Position numbers and translations under genes: made by a program
Source of the DNA: Enterobacteriaceae bacterium
GTDB lineage: Bacteria > Pseudomonadota > Gammaproteobacteria > Enterobacterales > Enterobacteriaceae
Direction: 5' to 3'
Length of the DNA stretch: 64,000 nt
Assembly (NCBI GenBank): GCA_031261005.1
Contig: JAISKF010000032.1
Location: 1 to 64,000 of the forward strand
In this document: positions 1 through 10,505 of the stretch, in pieces
Numbering within the stretch: the first letter of the stretch is position 1
Layout of the letters: every line of letters begins with the position of its first letter
Notes under the pieces: model-generated
Told to the model about the DNA's origin: nothing
The model's database searches: none
Seen by the model: only the letters and a program-made list of their open reading frames with translations

Positions 1-86
1 CTATTTACTCCTTTGATTTGCTGGTAACAAACCTCAGTAGTATTTAGCATGGGCATCTTACGGGCAAAGCCCCACAAGAACGATCA

Positions 87-152
87 CCACCTCCATAGGA
101 GGTGGTTTAAGAATGACAATAAAAACGGATACGGCACTCTGCCGTATCCGTT
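87..152 (+). repeat. Two adjacent strong hairpins upstream of degS
   Basis: Two inverted repeats lie just upstream of degS. The first is CCACCTCC-ATA-GGAGGTGG at 87-105. The second has a 12-bp stem, AACGGATACGGC paired with GCCGTATCCGTT, at 124-152 with a 5-base loop. Neither is followed by a clean T tract. The GGAGGTGG arm looks like a ribosome binding site for an ATG at 113, but that frame only adds 29 residues ahead of the true DegS start. Ends of IS200/IS605-type elements often carry hairpins like the first one, so this could be the right end of such an element lying to the left. That is inference only. Confidence 0.5.
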
Positions 153-199
153 CAACTCATGCTATTCTTACCCTACCTTTTAACTTTCTGATTATCCGC

Positions 200-1273
200 A
201 TGATTACCAAACTGTTACGTTCAATAATTATTGGCTTAATTATTGCTGCTGTTTTGCTGCTGATATTCCCGTCGCTGCGTGACGCATCGGGGCTATTTGA
301 CAGTTCTCTGGATTTGCCGCTTAGTGAGGCTCCCGTCAGCTATAACAGTGCTGTCAGACATGCTGCGCCATCAGTCGTCAACGTCTACAATCGCAGTGCG
401 GCGAGTTCTTCCAGTCAAAATACGTTAGGGATCAATACACTGGGTTCCGGCGTTATCATGAATCAGAAAGGATATATCCTGACGAACCGTCACGTTATCG
501 TGAATGCCGATCAAATTATTATTACCCTGCAAAATGGTCAGGTGTATGAAGCGTTATTAGTCGGCTCTGATACGTTAACCGATCTGGCTGTATTAAAAAT
601 TCAGGAAGGTAATTTGCCGGTTATTTCAACGAATCCTAAACGCACACCGCATGTTGGTGATGTGGTATTAGCAATTGGTAATCCTTACAATCTCGGACAA
701 ACAGTGACGCAAGGCATTATCAGCGCCACCGGACGTACCAGTCTTAGCCCTTACGGGCGGCAAAATTTACTGCAAACCGATGCGTCCATTAATCATGGTA
801 ACTCCGGTGGTGCGTTGATCAATACGCTCGGCGAATTGATGGGAATCAATACGTTATCGCTGGATAAACGCACTGACGGTGATACACCGGAAGGCATTGG
901 TTTCGCCATTCCAACAGAGCTGGCGACGAAAATCATGAATAAGCTGATCCATGATGGTCGAGTGATTCGCGGCTACATCGGTATTGAAGGTCGTGAGTTC
1001 AGCCAGACACAAAATCAAGGCAGCCCGTTTGATCGCTTACAGGGAATTTTAGTTCGTTCGGTGACATCAGGCGGTCCGGCAGAAGCAGCGGGATTAGTCG
1101 CCGGTGATATTTTGCTGAACGTCAACAATAAGCCCGCAACGTCAGCGATTGAAGTGATGGACGAAATAGCAGAAATCAGCCCCGGAACAAGTATTCCTGT
1201 GGTGGTTTTACGGCAAGGGCAAAAACTGACTTTTACATTGAAGATTACGGAATATCCGGCGCAGCAGAATTAA
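200..1273 (+). CDS. degS: Site-1 envelope-stress serine protease DegS
   Basis: DegS is the inner-membrane-anchored periplasmic protease that senses misfolded porin C-termini through its PDZ domain and cuts RseA, starting the sigma-E response. The 357-residue protein has an N-terminal membrane anchor (about residues 5-24). It has a trypsin-like domain with His (TNRHVI), Asp (LTDLAVLK) and Ser (GNSGGAL), and one C-terminal PDZ domain; DegP and DegQ have two. I chose ATG 200 because MITKLLRSIIIGLI aligns with the E. coli N-terminus; the longer frame from 113 adds 29 unmatched residues. No degQ lies immediately upstream in the 199 bases visible. The gene converges on murA across a palindromic repeat. 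Confidence 0.95.
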   Translation: MITKLLRSIIIGLIIAAVLLLIFPSLRDASGLFDSSLDLPLSEAPVSYNSAVRHAAPSVVNVYNRSAASSSSQNTLGINTLGSGVIMNQKGYILTNRHVIVNADQIIITLQNGQVYEALLVGSDTLTDLAVLKIQEGNLPVISTNPKRTPHVGDVVLAIGNPYNLGQTVTQGIISATGRTSLSPYGRQNLLQTDASINHGNSGGALINTLGELMGINTLSLDKRTDGDTPEGIGFAIPTELATKIMNKLIHDGRVIRGYIGIEGREFSQTQNQGSPFDRLQGILVRSVTSGGPAEAAGLVAGDILLNVNNKPATSAIEVMDEIAEISPGTSIPVVVLRQGQKLTFTLKITEYPAQQN

Positions 1274-1317
1274 TGATTTAAGATTATTGGTTAAACATTA
1301 GCAGGATCGATACGCTG

Positions 1318-1506
1318 TTAATTAACCTGAATTTCAATAAGAAGTTATATTTTTACGATAAATTTCAAATGATTATATGGTTTTTCGTAGGGGCGGCAAT
1401 CTGCCGCCCGCTAAACCACGATGAAATCAACGGGCGGTTAACAACCACCCCGACGAATTATTTTATTATCAATAGATTATATTTCTTTATCCAAATCTTA
1501 GGTTAA

Positions 1507-1508
<2 letters not shown>
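1318..1508. repeat. Palindromic intergenic element, copy 1 (degS/murA junction)
   Basis: A nearly complete copy of the window's recurrent element. Its ends are inverted repeats (TTAATTAACCTGAATTTC at left; the complement of the right end reads GTAATTAACCTAAGATTTGG). The GC-rich core (GTAGGGGCGGCAATCTGCCG ... CGGGCGGTTAACAACC) at 1388-1459 can form two hairpins. The right terminal repeat overlaps the murA stop codon (TAA on the minus strand, 1507-1509). Confidence 0.85.
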
Positions 1509-2820
<1,312 letters not shown>

Positions 2821-2882
2821 TCACTCTTTTTATGACGCGTTTTTTCTATGAGTTCTGATCGATAACAAAGTAAATTAATAAA

Positions 2883-3140
2883 TTAAAAACCATTCAGCTT
2901 ACGGTCGCGCTCCCAATCGGCAGGCGTATAAGCCTTGATAGAAAGCGCATGAATACGATTATCAGCAATATATTCCATCAAAGGGGCATAAACGGCTTGC
3001 TGCTGTTTAACTCGACTCATACCAACAAACATATCGCCAACAGCGATAACCTGAAAATGACTGCCATCACTACTCGTGACGATAGCATCTTGCAGATTTA
3101 AGGCATTCATTAAAACTTGTTTAATTTCGTTAGTATCCAT
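2883..3140 (-). CDS. ibaG: BolA-family protein IbaG
   Basis: IbaG is a small BolA-family protein that binds monothiol glutaredoxin and [2Fe-2S] clusters and is linked to acid stress. It has 85 residues from the start [17 protein letters not shown]. The family core, [20 protein letters not shown] with the conserved His, and the C-terminal [20 protein letters not shown], are clear. A longer frame from 3239 adds 33 residues absent from the family, and GAGA lies a suitable distance before ATG 3140. It lies between mlaB and murA, the E. coli arrangement. Confidence 0.93.
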   Translation of the reverse strand: MDTNEIKQVLMNALNLQDAIVTSSDGSHFQVIAVGDMFVGMSRVKQQQAVYAPLMEYIADNRIHALSIKAYTPADWERDRKLNGF

Positions 3141-3307
3141 AGTCGTCTCTATCTTGATCTCAGCTAGTTTGTCACTAACCGTGAAAAACTGTCGGAGGTT
3201 AACACCGCTATACATCGCTGGCGTGCGGGTGATAACCATCGTGTAGATGGATTAATAATGCAGGCGCTATTTTCTGTAAAAATAACGATGTCTTTAAAAA
3301 TAACCCT

Positions 3308-3363
3308 GTAAAAAATATAACGGAGTTAGCATTAACGCGGTTACTCCGTTAACGCTAACTCCG
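3308..3363 (-). terminator. Rho-independent terminator of the mla operon
   Basis: Read on the minus strand, CGGAGTTAGCGTTAACGG is followed by a short loop and the matching arm CGTTAATGCTAACTCCG, a stem of about 16 pairs with one bulge. The sequence then runs into TTATATTTTTTAC. Position (just after mlaB) and orientation fit a terminator for mlaFEDCB, which would make ibaG-murA a separate unit. Confidence 0.8.
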
Positions 3364-3397
3364 CAACGCTGATCATATCAATCTGTGAACAATATTA

Positions 3398-3718
3398 TCA
3401 CACCCTATCCGCACTACTCACGAGATATGGCTGAATAATTTGCCGCAGATTATATAAGTCGATAAGCATTTGTAGCTTCGCGGTCACACCGATCAGAGTT
3501 AATGGCTGCTGACGTACTGACGCTTCATCAAGAATATGCACCAGCATCGCTAAACCGGCAGAATCGACTCTGGATAACGCCGACACATTAAGCGTATGAA
3601 TATCCGCCGTCAGAATTTGCTGCCGTATATCCCAGAATGGCAACAATGTGTCGCAGTCCAACTCACCGCTTAACATTAATTCGCCATTTTCCGCGGGCCA
3701 GTTCAACTTATTTGACAT
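3398..3718 (-). CDS. mlaB: STAS-domain subunit MlaB of the phospholipid ABC transporter
   Basis: MlaB is the small cytoplasmic STAS-domain protein that binds the ATPase MlaF and stabilises the MlaFEDB complex, which moves phospholipids between the membranes to keep outer-leaflet asymmetry. It has 106 residues. The STAS motif SRVDSAGLAMLVHI lies near residues 48-61, around the equivalent of the functional Thr/Ser of the E. coli protein. Its ATG shares one base with the mlaC stop (TAATG), indicating translational coupling. It is the last gene of the five-gene mla operon. Confidence 0.95.
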   Translation of the reverse strand: MSNKLNWPAENGELMLSGELDCDTLLPFWDIRQQILTADIHTLNVSALSRVDSAGLAMLVHILDEASVRQQPLTLIGVTAKLQMLIDLYNLRQIIQPYLVSSADRV

Positions 3719-4365
3719 TATTTATTGTTGTCCAGAGTGATTTTCTGATTTGCCATTGTTCGCAATTGTTGGGTTAAACCATCAACACCGCTGCGGCGCA
3801 AAGTATCAGCCCACTCATTTTGTTTGGTGGTAATCATGCTGATACCCTCAGCGATCATATCGTAAGCCTGCCATTCACCAGTTTTACTGTTTTTACGCCA
3901 TTGGAAATCAAGACGAATTGGCGGACGACCATTGGCATCGATGATAGTAATACGGATAGCGATATTATCTTTACCGTCCAAAGGCTGTTCCGGAGAGATC
4001 TGATAAGCCTGACCATGATACATACCCAATGCCTGACCGTAAGCCTGTTCCATATAGGCTTCAAACGCAGGCATATAAGCATCGCGCTGTGCTGGTGTCG
4101 AATCACGATAATAACTGCCCAGCACTAATGCACCGGCATATTTCACCTGAATATAAGGAATCAGTTCTTCTTTTACGATGGTGCGTAAATAGTCAGGATT
4201 TTGTTTGATCTTCGGCTGTTCATCGGTCAAGCGGGTAAAGATTTTTTTCGCTGCGACCTGCATTTCCTGATAAGGATTTGATTTATCCATATCCGTTGTA
4301 TCGGCGGCATTAACCGCTAAAGGTGCGATAACAAAAAGTACCGCCATCATAAAACGTTTAAACAT
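3718..4365 (-). CDS. mlaC: Periplasmic phospholipid-binding protein MlaC
   Basis: MlaC is the soluble periplasmic shuttle that carries phospholipid between the outer-membrane MlaA-porin complex and the MlaFEDB inner-membrane complex. The 215 residues start with a signal peptide ([20 protein letters not shown], cut before ADTT). The mature part has the family's Tol/Ttg2D fold, with [14 protein letters not shown] and YQISPEQPL typical. It follows mlaD by 13 bases and overlaps mlaB by one. Confidence 0.95.
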   Translation of the reverse strand: MFKRFMMAVLFVIAPLAVNAADTTDMDKSNPYQEMQVAAKKIFTRLTDEQPKIKQNPDYLRTIVKEELIPYIQVKYAGALVLGSYYRDSTPAQRDAYMPAFEAYMEQAYGQALGMYHGQAYQISPEQPLDGKDNIAIRITIIDANGRPPIRLDFQWRKNSKTGEWQAYDMIAEGISMITTKQNEWADTLRRSGVDGLTQQLRTMANQKITLDNNK

Positions 4366-4378
4366 AGTTATTCCTCAA

Positions 4379-4897
4379 TTACTCATGCGATTGAGCTGCG
4401 GGTGCAGCGTCCGTATTGCCTGATTTATCATCACCGCTCTTATACAAGAACTGACCGATTAGATCCTCTAACACCATCGCGGATTTAGTATCTTTAATGG
4501 TATCGCCATCTTTTAGGATCGACGTTCCCATTTCATCATCTTCAAAACCTACATTCAGCGCTAAAAACTGCTCGCCCAATAAGCCAGAGGTACGGATAGA
4601 TAAAGAACTGGTGTCTGGAATGTGATTGAAACGCTGCTGCATATCAATCGCCACGCGCGGGAAGTAAGTTTTCTCGTCCAAACCAATTTCAGCAACTCTG
4701 CCGACCAGTACACCGCCAACGCGAACCGGTGAACGGATTTTTAAGCCGCCAATATTGTCGAATGACGCATACAGCCGATAAGTGGGTTCACTGCCCATTG
4801 ATTTAACATCTGCGACTTTTAAACACAGGAATAAAAGTGAGCACAGCCCAATCAACATAAATATGCCAACCCAGATTTCCGTTTTTTTACTTTGCAT
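4379..4897 (-). CDS. mlaD: MCE-domain lipid-binding subunit MlaD
   Basis: MlaD is the inner-membrane-anchored MCE protein that forms a hexameric ring in the periplasm above MlaE and passes lipid to or from MlaC. It has 172 residues from the start MQSKKTEIWVGIF. One transmembrane anchor spans about residues 8-27, and the MCE domain (PTYRLYASFDNIGGLKIRSP, then GLLGEQFLALN) follows. The tail is low-complexity Asp/Gly/Ala. A start at 4912 would overlap mlaE and add five residues not in homologues, so ATG 4897 is preferred. Confidence 0.94.
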   Translation of the reverse strand: MQSKKTEIWVGIFMLIGLCSLLFLCLKVADVKSMGSEPTYRLYASFDNIGGLKIRSPVRVGGVLVGRVAEIGLDEKTYFPRVAIDMQQRFNHIPDTSSLSIRTSGLLGEQFLALNVGFEDDEMGTSILKDGDTIKDTKSAMVLEDLIGQFLYKSGDDKSGNTDAAPAAQSHE

Positions 4898-4901
4898 CGA
4901 T

Positions 4902-5684
4902 TTAATTCCCAAACATCATTGCGGTCAGTACAAAATCTACACCTAACACGGCGAGAGACGCATGTACGACAGTACGAGTAGTCGCCTGGCTAATTCCTTC
5001 GGAGGTCGGAATACAGTCATAGCCATTATAAAGAGCAATCCAAGTCACAGTAATTGCAAATACAACACTTTTAATTAAACAGTTCAGCAGATCAGTATGC
5101 CAGTCAACAGAATCCTGCATTGCTGCCCAGAAAAAGCCGTCATCAATGCCTTTCCAGTCCACACCAACCATTGCGCCGCCCAAAATGCCGACAGCAACAA
5201 AAATCGCCGTTAACACCGGCATACTGATAAAACCAGCCCAGAAGCGAGGTGTAATCACGCGGCGCAGCGGATCAATTGCCATCATCTCCAGACTGGAAAG
5301 CTGCTCAGTAGCTTTCATCAATCCGATTTCAGCGGTTAACGCCGAACCCGCGCGACCAGCAAAAAGTAATGCAGTGACAACCGGACCCAGCTCTCGTAAT
5401 AACGACAGCGCAACCATCATGCCAAGACTGGCTTCTGCGCTATAAGTCGTCAGGATCAAGTAGCCTTGTAGTCCCAATACCATACCGATAAACAAACCGG
5501 AAACGATAATAATCAGCAATGACTGTACGCCAACAACATACAGTTGTTTCACCAACAGCGGCCACTGTTTACGGAACTCCGGTTTTCCCACCAGCGCGCC
5601 ATACAACATCATGCCGGAGCGACCAAATGAGATGGAAAATTGAATTCCGCGACGCCCAATCGACGCCAATGTATCTAGCAGCAT
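4902..5684 (-). CDS. mlaE: Phospholipid ABC transporter permease MlaE
   Basis: MlaE is the integral membrane permease of the Mla phospholipid transporter. Its 260 residues (E. coli 260) have the family's hydrophobic segments and conserved stretches [19 protein letters not shown] and [20 protein letters not shown], the latter being the coupling helix that contacts MlaF. The start shares one base with the mlaF stop (TAATG), and mlaD follows four bases downstream. Confidence 0.96.
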   Translation of the reverse strand: MLLDTLASIGRRGIQFSISFGRSGMMLYGALVGKPEFRKQWPLLVKQLYVVGVQSLLIIIVSGLFIGMVLGLQGYLILTTYSAEASLGMMVALSLLRELGPVVTALLFAGRAGSALTAEIGLMKATEQLSSLEMMAIDPLRRVITPRFWAGFISMPVLTAIFVAVGILGGAMVGVDWKGIDDGFFWAAMQDSVDWHTDLLNCLIKSVVFAITVTWIALYNGYDCIPTSEGISQATTRTVVHASLAVLGVDFVLTAMMFGN

Positions 5685-6487
5685 TAGCTTAGTAACTCCG
5701 TTTTATAATCACCGGCAGGAAAACGGAAAGGAACCGGACCGTCCGCCACACCGTCCAGAAATTGTCTGGCGCGAGGATCAGGATCAGCACGTAACTCGTC
5801 TGGTGTTCCCTCTGCGATAACATGATGTTCCGCCACAATATAAGTGTAATCAGCGATACTTAACACTTCGGGAACATCATGTGAAACCACGATACAGGTA
5901 ATGCCTAAGGCTTGATTCAGCTCATCGATCAGCTTCACCAACACGCCCATAGTGATGGGATCTTGCCCGACAAACGGCTCATCGAACATGATCAATTCAG
6001 GTTCCAGCGCAATAGCACGCGCCAACGCAGCACGCCGCGCCATACCGCCAGAAAGCTGTGCAGGCATCAGATCAGCCGCACCGCGCAAACCCACCGCTTC
6101 TAATTTCATCAGCACTGTACTACGCAGCAACGCTTCCGGTAATCGGGTATGCTCGCGCAAAGGATAAGCCACGTTTTCAAAAACCGTTAAATCCGTAAAC
6201 AGCGCACCGGACTGAAACAACATGCTCATCTTTTTACGAACTTCATATAAATGGCGGCGTGAAAGCGCTGGGATATTATCCCCGTCAAAAATAATCTCAC
6301 CGCTATCCGGCGTTAATTGCCCGCCGATTAGCCGCAATAGCGTGGTTTTACCAATGCCGGACGGTCCCATAATCGCCGTAACTTTACCGCGCGGAACCGT
6401 CAGATTAATGTCCTGAAAAATCGACCGACCATTGCGAGAAAACGACATTCCACGAACTTCAACCAAATTTTCTGTTGATTTACTCAT
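5684..6487 (-). CDS. mlaF: Phospholipid ABC transporter ATPase MlaF
   Basis: MlaF powers the Mla transporter. It has 267 residues from the start [13 protein letters not shown]. Walker A is GPSGIGKTT, the signature is [14 protein letters not shown], Walker B is [14 protein letters not shown], the switch His is in VVSHDVPEV, and the C-terminal extension ends [17 protein letters not shown] lies a good distance before ATG 6487, and the longer frame from 6502 adds residues absent from homologues. It is the first gene of the mla operon. In E. coli yrbG lies on its far side, upstream and divergent from nothing here: the next gene is kdsD, on the opposite strand. Confidence 0.96.
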   Translation of the reverse strand: MSKSTENLVEVRGMSFSRNGRSIFQDINLTVPRGKVTAIMGPSGIGKTTLLRLIGGQLTPDSGEIIFDGDNIPALSRRHLYEVRKKMSMLFQSGALFTDLTVFENVAYPLREHTRLPEALLRSTVLMKLEAVGLRGAADLMPAQLSGGMARRAALARAIALEPELIMFDEPFVGQDPITMGVLVKLIDELNQALGITCIVVSHDVPEVLSIADYTYIVAEHHVIAEGTPDELRADPDPRARQFLDGVADGPVPFRFPAGDYKTELLS

Positions 6488-6502
6488 AACGTCCTTAATC
6501 AT

Positions 6503-6933
6503 CAGAATGGATACTTAAACTCATCATAAGTATTGATATAACCTGACTCACTGAAATCTATAAGCAGCCGATGTTTTACTTTTCAGCCAACGCCAGTCAG
6601 AATTGCGCCCTATATTATCGACTTTCGCGGCAAAATTCCTGTAATAATGCGAAAATGGTGGTCTGAAAACAACCGCGCTAAGTTGATATAATACAGTGAA
6701 AGCATGATTGAAAGCGTGATTTTCAGTATAATCGGTATACCGATGTATGCCATTTACGCCCAATCTATACACGTTAAAAAATGTGCTAAAAGATCGCATT
6801 TATTGCTCATTTAACATGTATTTATAAACAAATAGTTATAAACACATAAGTTATAAACAAATAGCTACGGCGATAACTGCCAAAGGCAGCAGAAATTTTA
6901 TTTAATACAGTAAAAACACAACGAGACTGAGTA
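6503..6933. other. Divergent mlaF/kdsD intergenic region with 15-bp direct repeats
   Basis: This 430-base A/T-rich gap must hold promoters for both operons. At 6821-6864 three imperfect repeats lie in tandem: TTATAAACAAATAG, TTATAAACACATAAG and TTATAAACAAATAG. A small hairpin (CTGCC-AAA-GGCAG) follows at about 6877-6890. The short frames here have no family features and poor context. E. coli carries yrbG next to kdsD in this cluster; it is absent here. Confidence 0.5.
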
Positions 6934-7902
6934 ATGTCCAATTTTGATTTTCAGCAGGCTGGTAAGCAAGTTCTTGATATTGAAAGAGCAGGACTTGATC
7001 AACTTTATCAATATATCAATCAGGATTTCGTCCAAGCCTGCGAGATGATGTTTAATTGTCAAGGCAAAGTCGTCGTGATGGGAATGGGAAAATCGGGGCA
7101 TATCGGCTGCAAAATGGCGGCGTCTTTCGCCAGTACCGGAACGCCCTCTTTCTTTGTCCACCCTGCGGAAGCCAGTCACGGCGATCTGGGCATGATCACT
7201 GCTAACGATATTATTATCGCTATCTCCTACTCTGGCGAATCCAGTGAAATTATGGCGCTGATTCCGGTAATTAAACGCCTGCAAATTCCGTTAATCTGTA
7301 TGACCGGCAACCCGAACAGCTCGATGGGTAAAGCGGCAAATGTGCATTTATGTGTCCATATTCCGCAGGAAGCCTGCCCGCTGGGTCTGGCACCAACCAC
7401 CAGCACAACAGCAACGCTGGTGATGGGCGATGCGTTAGCTGTAGCGCTGCTGAAAGCGAAAGGATTTACCGCCGATGATTTTGCGCTATCTCACCCTGGC
7501 GGCGCACTGGGGCGCAAGTTGCTGCTGCGCGTCAGCGATATTATGCACACTGGCGATGAAATTCCGCACGTCACGCAAGATGCCTCATTGCGCGAGGCAT
7601 TAGTAGAAATCACCCGTAAAAATCTGGGACTAACGGTTATCTGTAATGATGACATGTTGATTCAAGGCATTTTTACTGATGGTGATTTACGCCGCATCTT
7701 CGATCAGGGCATAGAAACCAGCCATGCCAAAATGTCTGATTTAATGACCAAAGGCGGTATTCGCGTCAGCCCGAATATGCTGGCGGTTGAAGCGCTGAAT
7801 CTGATGCAGTCTCGTCATATCACCACTTTGATGGTTGCCGAAGGCGACAAGCTGGAAGGTGTGATTCACATGCATGATATGCTGCGGGCGGGCGTGGTTT
7901 AA
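6934..7902 (+). CDS. kdsD: D-arabinose 5-phosphate isomerase KdsD
   Basis: KdsD interconverts ribulose 5-phosphate and arabinose 5-phosphate, the first step to Kdo of the LPS inner core. It has 322 residues (E. coli 328; the difference is a shorter N-terminus). A SIS domain (GKVVVMGMGKSGHIG, AISYSGESSE) covers about 35-175. Two C-terminal CBS motifs follow (about 205-260 and 268-320, including EALNLMQSRHITTLMV). It opens the kdsD-kdsC-lptCAB-rpoN-ptsN-rapZ series. Confidence 0.96.
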   Translation: MSNFDFQQAGKQVLDIERAGLDQLYQYINQDFVQACEMMFNCQGKVVVMGMGKSGHIGCKMAASFASTGTPSFFVHPAEASHGDLGMITANDIIIAISYSGESSEIMALIPVIKRLQIPLICMTGNPNSSMGKAANVHLCVHIPQEACPLGLAPTTSTTATLVMGDALAVALLKAKGFTADDFALSHPGGALGRKLLLRVSDIMHTGDEIPHVTQDASLREALVEITRKNLGLTVICNDDMLIQGIFTDGDLRRIFDQGIETSHAKMSDLMTKGGIRVSPNMLAVEALNLMQSRHITTLMVAEGDKLEGVIHMHDMLRAGVV

Positions 7903-7938
7903 ATCGGTATCACCGATAATTTTTCACAAGAGAATAAT

Positions 7939-8487
7939 ATGATTAACACCTGCTACGGCGCAGTCAGTAAAGCGATTTTCCAGCGGGCGGCGAATATCCG
8001 TCTGCTGATTTGTGATGTTGATGGCGTGCTGTCTGATGGTCTGATTTATATGGGTAATCAGGGCGAAGAGCTAAAATCGTTCAATGTGCGCGACGGTTAC
8101 GGTATTCGCTGCCTGATAACATCAGGGATTGAAGTGGCGATTATTACCGGACGCAGCGCCAGATTAGTCGAAGATCGCGCCAAAACATTAGGAATAAGCC
8201 ACCTTTATCAAGGACAGTCTGATAAACTGATAGCATTCAGCAAAATCATCAGCGACTTGTCGCTGTCGCCAGAGCAAGTCGCTTATATTGGTGACGACTT
8301 GATTGATTTGCCAGTAATGCAAAAAGTAGGACTGGCAGTTGCCGTTGCCGACGCTCACCCGTTGCTTATCCCTAAAGCGCATTATGTGACGCAAATCGCT
8401 GGCGGACGCGGAGCAGTACGCGAGTTATGTGATTTGATTTTACAAGCGCAGGATAAACTTGACGGCGCACAAGGATTATCAATATGA
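7939..8487 (+). CDS. kdsC: Kdo-8-phosphate phosphatase KdsC
   Basis: KdsC removes phosphate from Kdo 8-phosphate. This 182-residue HAD-superfamily protein lacks a cap domain, as the family does. The nucleophile motif CDVDGVLSDG is near residues 25-34, motif II is ITGRSAR, and motif III is YIGDDLIDLPVM. It lies 36 bases after kdsD. The last residues, GAQGLSI, match the conserved C-terminal tail that closes over the active site. Confidence 0.95.
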   Translation: MINTCYGAVSKAIFQRAANIRLLICDVDGVLSDGLIYMGNQGEELKSFNVRDGYGIRCLITSGIEVAIITGRSARLVEDRAKTLGISHLYQGQSDKLIAFSKIISDLSLSPEQVAYIGDDLIDLPVMQKVGLAVAVADAHPLLIPKAHYVTQIAGGRGAVRELCDLILQAQDKLDGAQGLSI

Positions 8488-8518
8488 ATGGATCTTCCAG
8501 AAGAAATAGAATCTTATT

Positions 8519-9100
8519 ATGAATAAAACAAAGCTGATCCTGACAATTATCCTCACTTTGATTGTTTTGGGTCTGATTGGCTGGAACCTGACAGATTCTG
8601 ATACTGAAAAGACATATTTGCCGCCGGACGATAAAGAACCGACTTATCAAACCCAGCAAATGGTCACAATCGTGTACAATCCGGAAGGCTTGCTCAGTTA
8701 CAAATTGACGGCAGAGGACGTAAAACATTACGCTGCCGCGCAAGATACCTGGTTTACTAAACCGGTGATGATTACTTACGATAAGGATCAAACAGCAACT
8801 TGGTCAGTACGTTCAGATCGCGCCAAGTTAACTCAGGATCGTATGCTTTATCTTTATGATAATGTAGAAGTTAACAGCTTGACGACCACGTCACAGCTAG
8901 AAAGGATTAAAACGAACAGTGCTGTTGTTAACCTGATTACTCAGGACATCAGTTCCGATGATCATGTGAATCTTTACGGGGCGAATTTTACCTCCGAAGG
9001 AATGAAGATGCGTGGTAATCTACGCAGTAAAACAGCGAAGCTGATTGAAAAGGTAAAAACGTATTATGAAGTTCAACCAAAAGCTGATAGCACCAACTAA
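8519..9100 (+). CDS. lptC: LPS export protein LptC
   Basis: LptC is the bitopic inner-membrane protein that takes LPS from LptB2FG and hands it to LptA. It has 193 residues with one N-terminal membrane segment (about 6-24), followed by a periplasmic beta-jellyroll domain (YNPEGLLSYKLTAEDVKHY, WFTKPVMITYD). In E. coli kdsC and lptC overlap; here 31 bases separate them. Its 3' end overlaps lptA by 35 bases in another frame. Confidence 0.93.
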   Translation: MNKTKLILTIILTLIVLGLIGWNLTDSDTEKTYLPPDDKEPTYQTQQMVTIVYNPEGLLSYKLTAEDVKHYAAAQDTWFTKPVMITYDKDQTATWSVRSDRAKLTQDRMLYLYDNVEVNSLTTTSQLERIKTNSAVVNLITQDISSDDHVNLYGANFTSEGMKMRGNLRSKTAKLIEKVKTYYEVQPKADSTN

Positions 9101-9635
9101 CTTTAATTACAAAAGTACCATTAATTATAAAAGTATCATTAACACACTAACTGCTGGTGTACTTCTGGTTGCCAGTGCATCTGCTTTGGCTCTGCAAGAT
9201 GATACCAATCAACCCATTAATATTACCTCTTCCCAGCAATCGCTGGATATGGACGGTAACGTTGTTACCTTTACTGGTGATGTTATCGTTAAACAGGGTT
9301 CTATTGATGTCCGCGCCGACAAAGTTGTCGTTACCCGTGCCAATGGCAATAAAGGTAAAGAAGTCGTCGAGGCTTATGGTAATCCGGTCACATTTTTCCA
9401 GATGCAAGACAGCGGTAAGCCAGTGAAAGGTCACGGCAATAAACTGCGTTATGAGCTGGCAACTGACTTTGTTGACCTTACGGGCAATGCCTATCTGGAG
9501 CAGTTAGACAGCAATGTGAAAGGCGATCGAATTACTTACAAAGTGAAAGAGCAAAAGATGGAAGCATTCAGTGACAAAGGCAAACGTGTCACCACGGTGT
9601 TAGTGCCAGCTCAGCTACAACAAAAGAAAGATTAA
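9066..9635 (+). CDS. lptA: Periplasmic LPS bridge protein LptA
   Basis: LptA polymerises end to end to form the periplasmic bridge carrying LPS to LptDE. It has 189 residues. The OstA-like domain is strongly conserved (SQQSLDMDGNVVTFTGDVIV; EQKMEAFSDKGKRVTTVLVP). The region before the signal-peptide core is unusually long, about 30 residues. It contains a near-perfect 18-base tandem duplication at 9105-9122 and 9123-9140, encoding NYKSTI followed by NYKSII. The signal core LTAGVLLVASASALA follows. The start lies inside lptC, so the two are probably translationally coupled. Confidence 0.94.
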   Translation: MKFNQKLIAPTNFNYKSTINYKSIINTLTAGVLLVASASALALQDDTNQPINITSSQQSLDMDGNVVTFTGDVIVKQGSIDVRADKVVVTRANGNKGKEVVEAYGNPVTFFQMQDSGKPVKGHGNKLRYELATDFVDLTGNAYLEQLDSNVKGDRITYKVKEQKMEAFSDKGKRVTTVLVPAQLQQKKD

Positions 9636-9751
9636 TCACTTTTAAGCGCCATTTTTGATGGCTATTTTTCTAAAACATGGTGTTTCTGAAACATCGTGTT
9701 CCTAAAATATTTTTCTAAAACATATTGATAACAAAGAGTAAATAACAGCGC

Positions 9752-10477
9752 ATGGCAACGTTAACAGCAGAGAATTTAGCCAAAGCCTATAAAGGTCGCC
9801 GGGTAGTGGAAGATGTGAGTCTTACGGTCAACTCCGGTGAGATCGTTGGCTTACTCGGTCCGAACGGAGCGGGTAAAACCACCACGTTTTATATGGTGGT
9901 CGGTATTGTTCAACGTGATGCTGGTTCGATTTCTATCGATGGGGAAGATATTAGCCTGCTTCCGCTGCACGCGCGCGCTCGTCGTGGTATCGGTTATTTA
10001 CCGCAGGAAGCCTCAATCTTTCGCCGTTTAAGCGTCTACGACAATTTAATGGCGGTGCTGCAAATCCGTGAAGATCTCACCAAACAACAACGGGAAGATC
10101 GTGCTAATGAGCTGCTGGAAGAGTTCCATATTGCACACTTACGCGATAATTTAGGTCAGTCGCTTTCTGGTGGTGAACGCCGCCGTGTAGAGATCGCCCG
10201 TGCGCTGGCAGCGAATCCTAAATTTATCCTGCTTGATGAGCCATTCGCCGGTGTTGATCCTATCTCAGTGATTGATATTAAGAAGATCATCGAACATCTG
10301 CGTGACAGCGGTCTTGGTGTGTTAATCACAGACCACAACGTGCGTGAAACCTTAGACGTTTGTGAGCGCGCTTATATTGTTAGTCAAGGGAAGCTGATTG
10401 CTCACGGCACACCGGAATCCATTCTGGCAGATGAGCATGTAAAACGAGTTTATTTAGGGAACGAATTCCGACTTTAA
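9752..10477 (+). CDS. lptB: LPS export ABC transporter ATPase LptB
   Basis: LptB is the ATPase of the LptB2FG complex that extracts LPS from the inner membrane. It has 241 residues (E. coli 241). Walker A is [14 protein letters not shown], the Q-loop is [13 protein letters not shown], the signature is [14 protein letters not shown], Walker B is [13 protein letters not shown], and the switch His is in [11 protein letters not shown] 116-base gap separates it from lptA; rpoN follows 28 bases downstream. Confidence 0.97.
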   Translation: MATLTAENLAKAYKGRRVVEDVSLTVNSGEIVGLLGPNGAGKTTTFYMVVGIVQRDAGSISIDGEDISLLPLHARARRGIGYLPQEASIFRRLSVYDNLMAVLQIREDLTKQQREDRANELLEEFHIAHLRDNLGQSLSGGERRRVEIARALAANPKFILLDEPFAGVDPISVIDIKKIIEHLRDSGLGVLITDHNVRETLDVCERAYIVSQGKLIAHGTPESILADEHVKRVYLGNEFRL

Positions 10478-10505
10478 TCATATTATCCGCAGATGATAAG
10501 GCACT

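Noticed and set aside
6548..6799. 83-codon frame in the mlaF/kdsD gap
   Set aside because: No ribosome site and no recognisable protein features; treated as chance.
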